From: Cymodocea nodosa | Taxonomy: Eukaryota; Streptophyta; Magnoliopsida; Alismatales; Cymodoceaceae | Direction: 5' to 3' | Assembly: GCA_036874045.1 (NCBI GenBank) | Contig: JAZBRI010000011.1 | Span: 3,906,001-3,970,000, forward strand | DNA length: 64,000 bases | In this document: piece after piece, positions 12,280 through 25,306 of the stretch | Position numbering within the stretch: the first letter of the stretch is position 1 | Layout: each line of letters begins with the position of its first letter | Position numbers and translations under genes: made by a program | The notes under the pieces: generated by a model | Told to the model about the DNA's origin: nothing | The model's database searches: none | The model's input: the letters and a program-made list of their open reading frames with translations, nothing else

Positions 12280-12783
12280 CTAGATTTTTACAACCTTAGT
12301 TAACATATTTGCTAGATTTTTGAATCCTACAATCTTCTGCAAATCAATACTACCTTCCTCGATTTGCTCTTTGATGAAATTATATTTCATCTTGATTTTC
12401 TTTAATATTATACTGTCTAAACAATAAATTGTTTGTTTATGATACAACTCTTTTAGTAGGTTCTTTAATTAGATTTTCTCCTTCACTAACTCTAAAACTA
12501 TATAATATTCTGCTTCTATAGTTGAGAGTGAGACACAATTCTACAATTTGGATCTCCAACTAACTATAGTACCCTCTATGTTGAAGACATATTTGGATGT
12601 ACTCTTGCTTTTGTTCAAATCATCTCCTAAGTCAAAATCTAAGAATCTTTATAATTCAATTGATATTCCTTTGTAACACAATTCAGTATTTGAGTTCTAC
12701 AAATACCTTAGGATCCACTTCACAACATTCTAATGATCCACACTTGAATCTACCATAAATTGACTAACTACTTCCACTACATG
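12280..12783 (-). pseudogene. Ty1/copia RT-RNase H relic
   Basis: On the minus strand the sequence reads VVSQFM, NVVKWILRYL (end of RT), then after a gap VSLSTIEAEYYIV, KYNFIKEQIEEGSIDLQKI and LANMLTKVVKI followed by a stop. These are the RT end, the RNase H STTEAEY motif and the C-terminal DMLTK block in the correct order. Stops and missing pieces (the SYVFTL/G-S-W-S part) show an old, dead copy. Its 3' LTR would lie to the left and is not recognisable. Confidence 0.75.
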
Positions 12784-13196
12784 TGTTGAATCAAGACTAC
12801 TTAAGAGGGGGGGTGAATTAAGCTTTACTCCCTCTTTTTGAACTAGTTATAGTTCATGGAGATTTAAAAATTATTCGTATAAAAAACTATCGATAATCGT
12901 AAAACAATTAATAAAGAGAGAAATAGAGATTTTTATTAGTTTCCTAAATCAGGTATGCCCACTCCTTGAGCTCTACTCTAGTATCAACAATGCAACCTAG
13001 AGTTTTTGGTTGACTCCACAACCTGATGTTACAACCTTTGTTTTCCTTAACTTGACAACAACTACAACTTGCAAATTAACAGAGCACCTACTCCATTTAG
13101 TTTACCTTAACACCAAAAATCAACGAGGTATAGTACTTGCTATATGTAAACACTATGAAAGACCCCTCCTTTAATGTTTAGACACTATGAACTTGT
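12784..13196 (-). repeat. Sirevirus-type LTR terminus relic
   Basis: It starts TGTTGAATC and carries AGAGGGGGGGTGAATT at about 12806-12821. The same G-run/TGAATT signature is seen, inverted, close to the 3' ends of the A LTRs (17578-17590, 50192-50204) and, in a shorter form, of the E LTR (about 62039-62050). This is therefore probably the end of a minus-strand LTR from that type of element. Element R1 interrupts it at 13197, and no partner is seen. Confidence 0.4.
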
Positions 13197-14188
13197 TGTT
13201 AGGGCGAATAGTATAGGTGTGGAGTATGCCACAAGAAGTCTAGGTTCAGTTGAAAGCTTATTAGCTGTAAGTCTCCAGTAGATCAATATTTTCGGAAGGT
13301 TATCAGGTTGAAGTATCCAAAAATAACAGAACAGTTGGAAGACTTTAAGTTAACTATCTGAAAGTTAGGAGATTTCTAAAGGTTACAGGTTGAACCATTT
13401 GAAATGACTTAGAAGACACTTAAGTGGATGTTCGAATAGTTAAGAAGCTAAATATCCAAAAGTCAGGGACTTAAGTGGATCTTGAAATAATTAGGAAGCC
13501 AAGTATCCGAAAGACAGAGACTTAAGTGGATCTTTAGATAGTTAAAGTCATGAGTTCTTCGGAAGGTTACAACTACAACCTTCTAAAAAGACAAAAGAGA
13601 TACTTAAGTGGGTTTTCAGATAGTTAAGACAGTAACTATTCGAAAGACAAGTAGTTTTTGGAAAGTTATAGGTAGAACCTTTTGAATGGACTAAGAGAGG
13701 CGTAAGTGGGTTTTCGGACAGTTAAGACTATAACTATCCGAAAGACCAAATTTCTCTAAATAATTAGCCTGCCATAGTATCGCCTATTACGACAAATAAA
13801 GATAGAAGAATTTTCTTCGAATAGTTAAGCTCTATAACTATCCGAAATGTTGTAGATTTCAGAGAGATAGGAAGAAAAAGTTTTGAACTTGAGTGTTCTT
13901 TCTCTGAAGCACTTTCTCACTACTGTAATGGCTCAAGTGTAATTAAAGGTTTATTAACCCTAGGTTGGGTAGTATATAAACTTTTAAGATGTTATAAAAC
14001 AATATGGTTGATTGTGCCAAAGCTCATAGAAGAATCTCAACCCTCCGTGAACGTAGGCTGTTACTGAACCACGTAAATCCTATGTCTGTAGTATTCTTTC
14101 TTCCTCTTTCTCTTCACTTCCCAATTTTGGTGAGTGTTTTTCAGAATCGTGCCATAGTGTGTTGACTGAATGATCGAGTTTAATCTCA
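13197..14188 (+). repeat. 5' LTR of R1
   Basis: The LTR starts TGTTAGGGC and ends ..ATCTCA a few bases before the primer site. It shares its first bases with the H LTR read on the minus strand (TGTTAGGGC, then GGTGTGGAGTATGCCACAAG). It contains repeated ACTTAAGTGG words (about 13430-13630) and imperfect hairpins with AGTTA, GGTT and AACC arms. Confidence 0.75.
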
Positions 14189-14193
14189 ATAAT

Positions 14194-14205
14194 TGGTATC
14201 AGAGC
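14194..14205 (+). other. Primer binding site of R1
   Basis: TGGTATCAGAGC is the common copia primer site complementary to the 3' end of initiator tRNA-Met. It lies five bases after the LTR. Confidence 0.9.
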
Positions 14206-14228
14206 CGAAGGTTTTTTAGTTTAATAAA

Positions 14229-15661
14229 ATGGCATATGATAGAAAGCTTAGGATTGAGAAGTTTGATGGAAAAGATTTTAGATACTGGAGGTCTCAGATA
14301 GAAGACTATTTGTATCAGAAGAATCTTCATCAACCTCTATTCGGAAGAAAACCAAAGAAGATGGATCAGGAAGAGTGAGAGTTGCTGGATAGGAAAGTAC
14401 TAGGTCTCGTTAGGTTGTCATTAGCAAGGAATGCTCATTCGAATGTTGCCAAGGAGAAAACAACAACTGACTTGATGAAAACACTGTCCAACATGTATGA
14501 GAAGCCATTAGCCGCCAACAAAGTATTTCTCATGCATAGATTATTTAATCTTAAAATGCATGAAGGTGGAAATATTACAAATCACGTTAATGAGTTAAAT
14601 ACTATATTAAATCAACTACATTCAGTAGATATAGTATTTGATGATGAAGTTAGGGTTTTATTTTTATTATCCTCATTACTAGAAAGTTGGTCTCTTATTG
14701 TGATTGGTGTAAGTAGTTCACTAAGTTATGAAAAGCTCAAAATGAGTGACATCTAGGATTTAATTGTGAGTGAAGACATTCACAGGAAAAGTGAATTGTC
14801 AGCTTCAACTTCTACCCTTAGTGTTGAAAGTAGAAGGAGAAGTAAATCAAAACAATTTAAATCTAAAGGAAGGTCAAAGTTTAGAGGTACTAGCAAAGTG
14901 AGATCAGACATTAAATGTTGGAACTGTAATCAATGGGGGCACTTCAAGTCACAGTGTAAGGCTCATAAGAAAGACAACAAAGGGAAGGAATCAGAAGGAG
15001 CAGGAGCAAATGTTATCTCCTACGATTCAGATGATGCCCTAGTATGCTATGTGGACAGTTCCATTGACTCATGGGTATTGGACTTAGGAGCTTCATTCTA
15101 CACTACCTACAAGAAAGATTTGTTGCACAATTATCGTGTAACTCTTGTGAAGAAAGTGCACCTAGCTAACAATACAAGTTTGGATGTGTTGAGAAAAAGA
15201 GAGGTATACATTAAAACAAAATAAGGGATATGGAAATTATAGGAAGTTAGATATGTTCTTGATCTTGCAAAGCAATTAATTTTCATAAGTTCCGTAGACA
15301 ATGATGGTTACTAGATTACCTTTGGTGCAGGCAAATGGAAGGTAACCAAAGGTACAAGAATTGTTGCCTCAGGACAGAGGATTGACACCTTATATTTGAC
15401 ATCAGATCAAAATGACACTATTGCAACAATTAGTGATACCGAAGACACTAACTTATGGCATAAAAGATTGGGACACCTTAGTGAGAATGAACTGAAGGTT
15501 TTAGTGGCAGAAGGGAAAATCCTTAAGTTGAAGAATGTCAATTTAGGGATATGTGAGGACTACATTGAAGGAAAGCAAAAGAGAGTCAGCTTTGCCAAGA
15601 CTCCTCATGATCCAAAGCCATAGAAATTAGAGCTAGTTCACACAGATGTGTGGGGGCCTAC
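14229..15661 (+). pseudogene. R1 gag-pol (gag, protease, integrase start), truncated
   Basis: The ATG at 14229 opens a copia gag (IEKFDGKDFRYWRSQIEDYL). A TGA follows at about 14376, then the gag core (NMYEKPLAANKVFLMHRLF..). The zinc knuckle CWNCNQWGHFKSQC lies at about 14918-14960 with correct CX2CX4HX4C spacing. The protease active site should read D-S-G but reads DLGAS near 15075. The gag-pre-integrase segment (LWHKRLGHLSENELKVL) and the integrase start (ELVHTDVWGPT) end where element D begins. Internal stops occur at about 14376, 14754 and 15222. It is dead by point mutation and by insertion. Confidence 0.85.
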
Positions 15662-16398
15662 TGTTAAGTGGCACTAGAAGACTTGTTTAATTTATTTTTA
15701 TGCTTATATAAATAATTACTTTTAGAAGTAAACAAACAACCTTTCACACAAATTAGATATTAATTCCAATTTGTATTTTAACTACAAGTGCACAGTGTAT
15801 ATTGTATTTGTGTGCAAGTACATGTCGATCCCATAGAGATTGAGTAAAAATTGTGTATTGTTCTGATTTTTATATTAGAGTTCATATGTGTTTAGTTAAG
15901 CACTCCGTTGAGTTACAATTAACACAACAGACTTAGTTCGTGGAGTTATAGTTAACTCAACAAACTAACATTGTAGACATAAGTTAACTCCATGAGCTTA
16001 CCTTTCCAGTTAAATATTGCTATTTATAGAGGAATTCGGCTAAACCATTGGGTGGTTCCATAGAATGTAAATAACATCAATTAAGCTCTTTAATGTTAGT
16101 TAATATTAGATTTGTCATTAAGTAACACTAACATTCAGATATTTCAAACATTAACCATTAAAATCTTTAAGTATTTGGAACGAATCAATTTCAGTAAACA
16201 ATAAAACTATTTTCTATTTTCTGAATCAAACAAACATAAACATTCACAATACTGACAATGATAACATTAATCATGATACAAAACAAACAATACAACACTC
16301 TAATACTAAATGTAAACACAGATAATTTGTTGTTTTTGGTATTTTTGTTTTGATATGTTCCTGAAGATGAGCGAAAAGTGAAATGTAAAAATCTCTAT
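15662..16398 (-). repeat. D 3' LTR, left part
   Basis: It starts TGTTAAGTGGCACTAG and is collinear with the C LTRs at 24114 and 38072 (AGAAGTAAACAAACAACC, AAGTGCACAGTGT, the TCGATCCCA block). A GTTGAGTTA/TAACTCAAC hairpin series lies at about 15905-16000. It is interrupted at 16399 by element A; the rest of the LTR is at 50230-51330. Confidence 0.85.
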
Positions 16399-17610
16399 TG
16401 TTAGGTATTTAATTTTGATGATATATGCTTTATTAATGTTTTTAAATAAGTCTACATAATATTCTCTAAGTATATTTCTCTAAGTATAATAGTTAACAGA
16501 TTATTGGAAAGTTTCATTTTTATGTCGGATAAATTAAAGATTTCCGAAGAGTTAGATTTGCAATAGTTAAACTTTCGAATAGTTAACGTTTCGTTTTTGT
16601 CGAATAGTTTATGTTAAAAACTCATATAGTTAAGTTATTTGCACATGTGTTTTTAATGTTTTAAGTTGTCATGTGTTTTCCATGTGCGTTCGGTAATGAA
16701 AATCAAATAGTTAGATAACTGTTCGAGTTTTTATACGCATGGATAGATAATTGTTCGAGTTTTATAAAAGGACTAACGAACAGATAAGTTTCTTTGTTTA
16801 GTCACGTGTTTTGTAGGTGTAAAAACTCGAAGAGTTAAAGGATAAGTGTTCGAGTTTTTACAGGACTTAAAGGATAAGTGTTCGATTAAATCGAAGACTT
16901 AGAAGATATTCTACAAGACTCTAGGAAGATAAAGTTTCAGTGAATCTACGAAGTGGAGATTGTGAAAATTCAAAATGTTAGTGGAGAAAGTGGAAATTCA
17001 AATAGAAAGTAATTTGGATTAAAGAAAAAATTAGTGTGGATTATGGATTGTGGATTAAGTGGATGAACACGCTAAATGTGAAAGACAACAGAGTTTGACT
17101 ACTAATAGAGAGTATGAGATACATTACAACAAATGATCCCAATCTCAAAAACCAAGTCTGAATATTCAATTTGGTTCCCTAACTGAAAAGTTAAGTTTGA
17201 ATATTCATATTCTGAAAAATTCTCCAACATCAGAAGAAGTTCAAAATTCCAAGCAATTTCAGAAAAGGAGTTGCAAACATAAGAAGTTTAGAAATTTGAC
17301 AACTGGAGAAGAAGAGATACAGAAGCTAAGCAAAGAGAAAGAAAGAAGCTGTGTGCATAAAGATCAGGTTTTATACAATTCAAAATTAGTTTTGAATAAG
17401 AGCTTTGCTTTTCTATTTGAATTGTATATTGAACATTACGGTATCAAAACCTTCAAGAAGGGAATTGAGCTGAAAAGATATTGTAAATTCTGTTTTTAAA
17501 TAAAGAATAGAATTTCATTTACGAGTGTTTTGTGCTCATGTTTTATCCGCTAGTATTTAATTACTAAAGACACAATTCACCCCCCCTCTTGTGATACAAA
17601 CGATCCTACA
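16399..17610 (+). repeat. 5' LTR of A
   Basis: Starts TGTTAGGTATTTAATTTTGA, ends CGATCCTACA. Hairpin cores such as AGTTAGATAACT (16709-16720) and arms of the type CGAAGAGTTA..TTCGAG recur between about 16490 and 16900. The AATTCACCCCCCCTC tract lies near its end. Confidence 0.92.
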
Positions 17611-17613
17611 AAT

Positions 17614-17625
17614 TGGTATTAGAGC
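17614..17625 (+). other. Primer binding site of A
   Basis: TGGTATTAGAGC is one base different (C to T) from the tRNA-Met complementary site TGGTATCAGAGC seen in R1 and E. Confidence 0.85.
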
Positions 17626-17707
17626 ATTATTATCATAATTAAGAGCTTTTATTTCTCTATTTAGGAATCATTTTTTCCTATCATTTTCTTAGGATTATCT
17701 ATTTAAA

Positions 17708-19735
17708 ATGGATAATACTGAAATCTTAGTTATGATTGAAGGACAGACCATTAATCATCCTCCTATGTTCGAAGGTAGCAATTATGGCTACTAGAAATAT
17801 AGGATGAAAGTATTCTTTCAGTCAATCGATTTCAAATTATGGCATATAATTAGCAATCCTATAGTGTTAGTTACAACTCCATATGATACTTGGACTTTTG
17901 ATGAAAAGGAGCAAATGACATTGAATGCTAAAGGTTTAAACATCTTGTTTTGTGCTTTATCTCATGATCAATTTAATAAAGTTTGTACATATCAAATTGC
18001 ATATGAGATATGGCATGCATTAGAAGTTGCCAACGAAGGTACTAACCAGGTCAAGGAATCTAAGATTAATATGTTAGTACATAAATATGAGCTTTTTAAA
18101 ATGCATGAAAATAAATGTATCTCTGACATGTTTTTCTGTTTTCTTGAGATTGTAAATTCATTAAAATCTTTAGGCAAGAAATTCAAGGAAAAAGACTTGG
18201 TAAGAAAGATCCTTAGATCTTTAACTAAAATTTGGGCTCAAAAGACAATATCTATTGAAGAGTACAAAGATTTAAATACATATACTCTCGATGATCTCAT
18301 AAGAAATTTGACAACTTATGAAGTACAATATTTAGATCCAAAAGGGAAAAATCCTAGAAGGGATCTGGCTTTTGAGGCTGATAAAGTCTCAGAATTCACT
18401 AGTGATTCTAACGATGATTTACTATTGTTGACTAGAAAATTTAGAAATCTGTTGAAGAAACGTAGGAACTTCAGGTCAGGAAAGACATCTGGAGATATGG
18501 AGAAGAAGTCATTCACAAAAGACAAAATCATATGCTACAAGTGCAACAGACCGGGTCACTTTCAAATTGATTGTCCGCTCAACAAAGATAAGAAGAATTC
18601 GAGGAGGAATTTTAGGAGTAAGAAATTCAGAAAGAGAAGGACACTTAAAGTGACATGGGATGACTCTTTAGCTTCACAAAGTGAAGAAACAAAGGATTCA
18701 ACATCAGACAATGAATCCTCATCAACATCAGATTCAGAAGAAAATCTGGCAAACGTATGCTTCATGGCAAAATCCAGTGAGGTATCCTTTAATCAAAATG
18801 CTAACTTTGATAGTTTTGATGGATTACTTGTTGAATACAATAGACTGGCCAGAAAATATAAGAAAGTAAAAATAGAAGGAAAGAACACTAGGAAAATGCT
18901 AGATGAATCTGAAAATAAGGTTGATTTTCTGAACTCTACATTGAATAAATTTAAAGAAGAAAATCAAAGGCATGCATAGGAAATTTTAAAGTTTACTACA
19001 ATAGAAAGAAAATTGCATGCTAATTGTGAAAATTTAATTGCTGATAAGAAGAAAATGATCTGTGAAATTGAAAAACTGGAACTGACTATTACTGATTTAA
19101 ATTCAGAAATTGATATGCTAAAGATTAAGATCTGTGATCAAAAGGTTATATTAAGTAAATGGAATAATAGTCAAACTATAACAAATGAACTTAGTAGTAA
19201 AATATCAAATATAGAAAAACATGGTATTGGTTCACACAATGCATCTTTTGAAAATTATATATTGCATGATGATATTGCTAAAAATAATGTCTTTATTTCC
19301 AATACTAAGAATAGTAAGAGAAAAACTATTCCGTGTGTAATTAAAAAGGGAGAAAAATATGTGCAAGTTGATAAAATGTAGCATATAAATGATAGCATAC
19401 GATGCAAGAATGTCAAAAGAAATTTTCAGAAAAATCAAGCTAAGTCATTTGAGAATCTTAATATTCTTGATCAATTTTCTTCATATTTAAAGAATATCAG
19501 ATATTGGAATTAGAAATCAAATAATGTCAGAAATGAAAATTTCAACTCTAGTTTACATAAAGATAAATGTTCTGATAATTATAACACTAAGAGAAAGAAA
19601 CGCAAGAATAATTATCAGAAAATAGATAAGTTGAAGTTTAAAAATATTGAGAATTTTGATATGACTCTCTCTAAAATTCTTGGACCCACTCAAAAATGGG
19701 TTCCAAGAGATAAAATCTCTTTTTGACTGTTTTGT
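17708..19735 (+). pseudogene. A gag, Sirevirus type
   Basis: The ATG at 17708 gives MDNTEILVM, then PPMFEGSNYGY, a TAG in place of Trp at about 17792, and a long open stretch to 18979. It contains the copia gag core (LWHIISNP, NMLVHKYELFKM) and one zinc knuckle CYKCNRPGHFQIDC at about 18532-18573. A basic block and the acidic, Ser-rich tail (TWDDSLASQ.. ANVCFMA) typical of Sireviruses follow. After a TAG at 18977 a coiled-coil-like region (LELTITDLNSEIDMLKIKI) continues, ending with LGPTQKWVPRDK near 19720. Gag packages the RNA; this copy has at least three internal stops and is dead. Confidence 0.88.
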
Positions 19736-20782
19736 AGGTACACAAATCAAAATGGATAATGGACAGTGGAACATCCAACCACATGACTGGAGATATATGA
19801 TTACTTACAAAAATAACAAAGACCAAGAACGGACAAGTTACCTTTGGAAATAAAAGCAAAACAAATATCCTTGGGTCTGGCAATGTTTAGGTAATTGAGA
19901 AATGCTTTATAAACGATGTCTTATTAGTGGAAAACTTAGGTTTTAATTTATTGAGTGTTCCTGTTTTAATGAAGTTTTATAGAGTAATTTTTGAAAAAGA
20001 TTCTTGTAAAATTATAGACATGTCTACAAACGAAATTTTATTCACTACATACAAGAAATGATCTGTTTGTATTCTAAATTTGCCTTCTGATATTATTAAA
20101 GACAATGCTTGCTTAATTGCAAAATCGGATGAAGTCATTTTATGGCATAGAAGGTTAGGACGCTCAAACTTAAAATTATTACAAAAGATGTCTAAAAAGA
20201 ATCTAGTTAGAGGTTTACCTAGAATTAAGTACTCGAAAGAGTTTATGTGTGATGTATATCAACTAGGTAAATTACATAAAACATCCTTTAAAAGCTTAAA
20301 TGAAATAACAAGCAAAAGAGTATTAGAACTAGTGCATATGGATTTATTTGGACCTACTAGAACAACTAGTCTAGGAGGTAAACATTATGCTTTTGTACTA
20401 GTTGATGACTATTCTAGATTTACTTGGGTCTATTTTCTAGCTAATAAAACTGAAGTTTTTGAAATATTTAAGATATTCTGTAATAAAGTTCAGAATGAGC
20501 AAAATGTTAAAATTCAAAAACTTAGGAGTGATCATGGTACAGAATTTGATAATGATCAAATGGACACCTTTTGTGAAGAATTAGGCATAGATCATAGGTA
20601 CTCATTTCCAAGAGCTTCTTCACAAAACGGGATAGTAGAATGTAAAAACAGATCACTTCAGGAAATGTCCAGAACCATGTTAAATGAGAATAAGTTATCC
20701 CTATTTCTCTACGCAGAAGTAGTTTATACAGCATGCTATGTTATAAATAAAGTACATCTAAGACCAATTTTAGATAAAACTC

Positions 20783-21152
20783 TGTGATGCGTGTGCCTTC
20801 CATCAAGTATATGTATGTGTCATTGAATATAGTTGTATTTCTTTGATAATTTGTACAGGAGCAAACTTGTCTTTTGGGTATCACCAACCATTGCCCCTAT
20901 ATATGTAAGGGGTCATTCATGTCCAAGGGATTCCATGCCAAACCATCCTTTGATTTTGTTCTCTCCCTTCTTTGTACCAGCAACCATACAGTAAAGAATC
21001 ATGATAGATTGATCACCTGTGGATGTACCCGTGTTGGGGAACCACGTAAATTTGTTCTTTGAATTCTCCACTCGCAATCCTCTCTTCCACGCAAATCTCT
21101 TCTCCACACTACCCCTAGATGCTCTACGTTTGTTTGATCTTTCCACACAACA
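20783..21152 (+). repeat. 5' LTR of B
   Basis: Starts TGTGATGCGTGTGCCTTCCA and ends TTCCACACAACA. It pairs with 41917-42284 over its full length with scattered substitutions, so B is older than a recent insertion. Confidence 0.93.
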
Positions 21153-21154
21153 AC

Positions 21155-21166
21155 TGGTATCCAAGC
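21155..21166 (+). other. Primer binding site of B
   Basis: TGGTATCCAAGC lies two bases after the LTR. It resembles the tRNA-Met site TGGTATCAGAGC but differs at three positions. Confidence 0.7.
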
Positions 21167-24113
21167 GAGGTTGGACATCTCCGGGTTTGCATCTGAAGTT
21201 TCAAAGAGATTGATCAAGGTTCAAGCCATTTCCGGAAGGGATCTCTCCATTGTTGTAACTGTCGTCGTCACCGGCGCCAGTCTGCACACTCCGACGCCAA
21301 GTCGTGCGCCTTCCTCGTCCATGCTCCGTTGAGTCTCAAATTTTGAGAACGTGTAGTAAGCTTCCTGAAATTCTTTCCTTTAAAATTTCGTGGTCAAAAG
21401 TTTCGTATTCAGAGAGATATAGCAGGAGACGTCTGGCTAGGGCATAGTAGTTTTCTAGATGAGTGACTCTTTGATTGTCGGATTTTGGGCATTTTGTGAT
21501 TGTGGTTTTGTGCTTGGTTTGTGCGAGTATTTGCTATTGTTTTTTGCTAAGTAGTGTGCTTGGCTTGTGGCTGATTGCATTTCGTTGAAATCAGTAGTTT
21601 CAGTAGCATATTGTTGTTGAGATATTGCTTGCTATTGTGTACCTTGCCGCAGAATTGTGTTTGTTGAAATCACATTGTATCTCGTGTGTATTGCTGGTTG
21701 TTTGTTGTTTTGAAAACATGAATACTTCGGGGTTGAAGATAGAAAAGTTTGATGGTAAGAATAGCTTCAGCTTATGGCAAATTAAGATGAAAGCACTTCT
21801 AAAGCAACAAGGTATTTGGGCTCCTTTAAATAAGGAAACTACTTCGAACAGAAATTCGCCAGAGTTTGAATTGCAGGAGGAGAAAGCTCACTCCACCATC
21901 TTGTTGTGTTTGTCTTATGAAGTTATAATAGAAGTTGCTGATGAATCTACCTCGTTAGGTCTTTGGTAGAAACTTGAGTCATTGTATATGACTAAGTTTT
22001 TAACAAACAAGTTGTTGTTAAAGCAGAGATTGTTCTCTTTAAAGATGATAGAAGGTGTACCTCTTAAGCAGCATTTAGATCAGCTAAATGCTATTCTGAT
22101 GGAACTCAAGAATATTGGAGTAATCATAGAAGATGAAGATGCAGCTCTTATCATGCTTTATTCACTCCCATTGAGTTATGAAAACTTTGTTCAGTCTTGT
22201 GTAGTTGGAAGAGATTCAATTACATTGGAAGAAGTGAGGTCCAACCTTCATTCCAGGGAGCTCAGGCACATGGTGCAAGGTAGAAACGAGGCAAGTGGTG
22301 TTGGCCTCTCAACTCAGCAGCAAGAGAATAGGGGAAGAAGCTAGAGACAAGGTGGAGGGAAGAATAGAAGTAGAAGCAAGTCGAAGGGCAAGTACTCTAG
22401 GGATACTTGCCATTATTGTAAGGAGAAAGGACACTGGAAATCACATTGTCCCAAGCTTATGAACAAAGGAAAGGCTGCCGTGGCAGAAACCAGTTTTGCA
22501 TCAGGTGATGACTTTTCTCTTACAGTTTGTTGCAGTGCCTATTTTGATGATTAGTGGATTATGGACTTAGGAACTTCACATCATATGACTCCTACTAGGG
22601 AGTATTTTGACACCTACGAGTAGGTCGAGGGTGGTCAAGTGACTTTGGCCAATGATGATGTGTGTTCTAGAGTTGGTGTGGGCACTATAAAATTTAAACT
22701 GCATGATGGCACAGTTAGAATTCTGGAGGACGTTTGGCACATCGCAAAGCTTAGAAAAAGTCTGATCTCACTAATGGCCCTTGATGCTAAGGGTTATAGA
22801 TATACAGGTGGTGAGGGGAAGATTAGCATACTGAAAGGCTCGTTAGTTGTTATTAAGGGAACTAAATCTGGTCCCTTATACATTTTGTAGGGCACTCCAA
22901 TTGTTGGTGCAGCTACATCAGCTATATCTGGTCAGCAGAATTTTTCTGTCATGTGGCACTCCAGGATGGGTCATTTGGGGCAGAAAGGAATGCATAAATT
23001 AAGTAGTTTGGGCAAGTTTGATGGGCACAAGGTTGCTTGTATTGACATGTGTAAGCATTGTGTCTTTGGCAAACAGAAAAGAGTGTCATTTGCATGCAGT
23101 CAGCATAGTTCCAAGGGAGTTCTTGATTATATTTATGCTGATTGTTGGGGGCCTTCACGTCAACCTTCTATTGCAGGTTCCATATATTTTCTTTCTATCA
23201 TTGATTGTCATTCAAGGATGAATTGGGTTTTCTTTTTGACACACAAAAGTGAAACTTTTTCTTGCTTCAAGCATTGGAAGAAGCAGGTAGAAAACCAAAC
23301 AGATAGAAAGGTAAAATATCTTAGAACTGATAATGGTTTTGAGTTTTGTTCTCAAGAATTTGATAACTTTTGTAAAGATGAAGGCATTACACGGCATAAC
23401 ACTGTCAGGTATACCCCTCAACAAAATGGAGTGGCTGAAAGATTGAACAGAACACTCCTAGAAAAGGCACGTTGTATGCTGTCTCATGCAGGTTTGAGCA
23501 AAAAGTTTTGGGCAGAGGCTGTTAACACAACTTCCTATCTGGTGAACAGGTCCCCTTCTAGTGCCTTAGATGGGAAGATACCTCTTGAGGTATGGTTGAA
23601 AAGATCTACTAGTTATTCAAAGCTCAGAATTTTCGGGTGTCCAGCTTACTATCATGTGAAAAATGGCAAGCTGGAACCACGTGCCAAGAAAGGCATATTT
23701 GTGGGCTATGGTGTTGGTGTAAAGGGATACAGGATATATGATATTGAGTCTCAAAGTAATATATAGCCGTGATGTTACTTTTGATGAAAATTCTCTTTTG
23801 CAGACAACAGATAAACTAGCAAGTGAAACACTAGAAATTAAGCACACCCTTCCTGAACAGATGGAGATAGATGACGCACAACAGCCGCTTATCACTGATC
23901 AAGTTGAAATTAGAGAAATCTCTTTTGAAACTCAGGAAAATGAAGTTGAGGAGGAAGAGGTGGAGCAACCACCACCAAGAACCATTGGTAAAGATCGTCC
24001 TAGAAGAGACGTTAGACCTCCGATTAGATATGGCTACGACAGTTTGGTTGCTTTTGCCTTACAAGTAGCAGTTGAGGTGGAGGATTCTGTTGATCCACCT
24101 ACATATGAAGCTG

Positions 24114-25306
24114 TGTTTGTGTTTTCCCAACACTACACTAGAAAAACTTGGATTTGTTACTTCTGCTTTTACTTAGTTAATTTATCTTTATGCCTATTCC
24201 TTGTTTTAGAAGTAAACAAACAACCTTTAATACAATTTAGATATTAATTCCAATTTGTACTTTAACTGCAAGTGCACAGTGTCTATTGTATTAGTGTGCA
24301 AGTACAGGTCGATCCCACAGGGAATTACTGAAAAGTTCAGAACTGTCCATTTGTTAACAATCAAATTTATATATTCAATAAGCTCTCCGTTGAATTACAG
24401 TTAACTCAACAGATAAAGTTCGTTGAGTTATGGCTAAGTCGACGGATTAACCTCATGGACTTAAGTTAACTCCACGAGCCTATCTTTTCTTTTTAATACT
24501 GCTATTTATAGATGAATTCGGCCAACCATTGGGTGATTCCATAGATTGTAAATAACATTAATTAAGCTCTTTAATGTTAGTAAACACTGGATTTATCATT
24601 AAGCAATACTAACATTTAGATAATTCAAACAGTAACCATTAAAATCTTTAAGTCATTTGAACGACTTACAATTCTGTCTCTTCTCCCTATAGAATTGCGA
24701 GTCCAGAATTGCAAGATAATCTTCTCTTCAGCATACAGGCATCAACCCGAAGCCAAGGCTAATAGCTTTATGATCTCCTAAAATATGAGTCGGCGCTTGG
24801 TGAAAATGGCTTCCCTTTCTGCGACGCGATCACTCCTCACAGTGGTTGTCAAGCACTGTGTTTTGCTCGGAATCGACCCGACATCAAGAAAGTATTCTCA
24901 CAGACCTCCGATGGTTGGTGATTATGGTGGATATGGTGGTGGTAACGATGGTTGGTATGATAGTTCGGAGAATAGCCGATACTGTCTGCAGAAAGCTCGG
25001 TGCTCCTCTATATACACTACCCGTTCATCAATCACACACTAGATTTCTTTTTCTTCTTTTCTTTTATATTTCTTCAGTAGTAACTGCTTGTGCTTGAATG
25101 ATCGGTTGGATTTCCTTCATTCATATCAACGGCGATGATTTCTTCTCCCTACGCAATACATGCAATCGTGGTTTTTCTTCCAACTGTCCTGTTTCTACAA
25201 CCGCTATAGTGGCATATTAGAAAATAAATAGTCTGTGGAGTTACAGATAACTCATCGGACTTTCTTCGTTGATTTAACTATAAAACACGAGCATAAATTT
25301 AACCTG
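24114..25306 (-). repeat. 3' LTR of C, deleted
   Basis: It starts TGTTTGTGTTTTCCCAACAC and is collinear with 38072 onward. Two deletions are visible against the 5' LTR: about 230 bases near 24663 (ACGACTTACAATTC joins directly), and everything beyond AAATTTAAC at 25306, which removes the last part of the repeat together with the polypurine tract. The sequence then jumps to internal DNA equivalent to about 51510 in D. Confidence 0.85.

Larger units (their letters stand above)
13197..15661 (+). mobile_element. R1: 5' part of a Ty1/copia retrotransposon
   Basis: R1 has a 5' LTR (13197-14188), primer site, gag, protease and the start of integrase, and is then cut at 15661/15662 by gypsy element D. 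Its 3' half is not in the window. Its LTR belongs to the same family as the minus-strand LTR at 59464-60418. It is the outermost layer of the nest, so it is older than D, A, B and C. Confidence 0.85.

Noticed and set aside
24785..25042. Gly-rich small protein conserved in both C LTRs
   Set aside because: The frame is present at 24785 and 38998 because these are copies of one LTR. In D it is broken by a stop, and it is antisense to the element.
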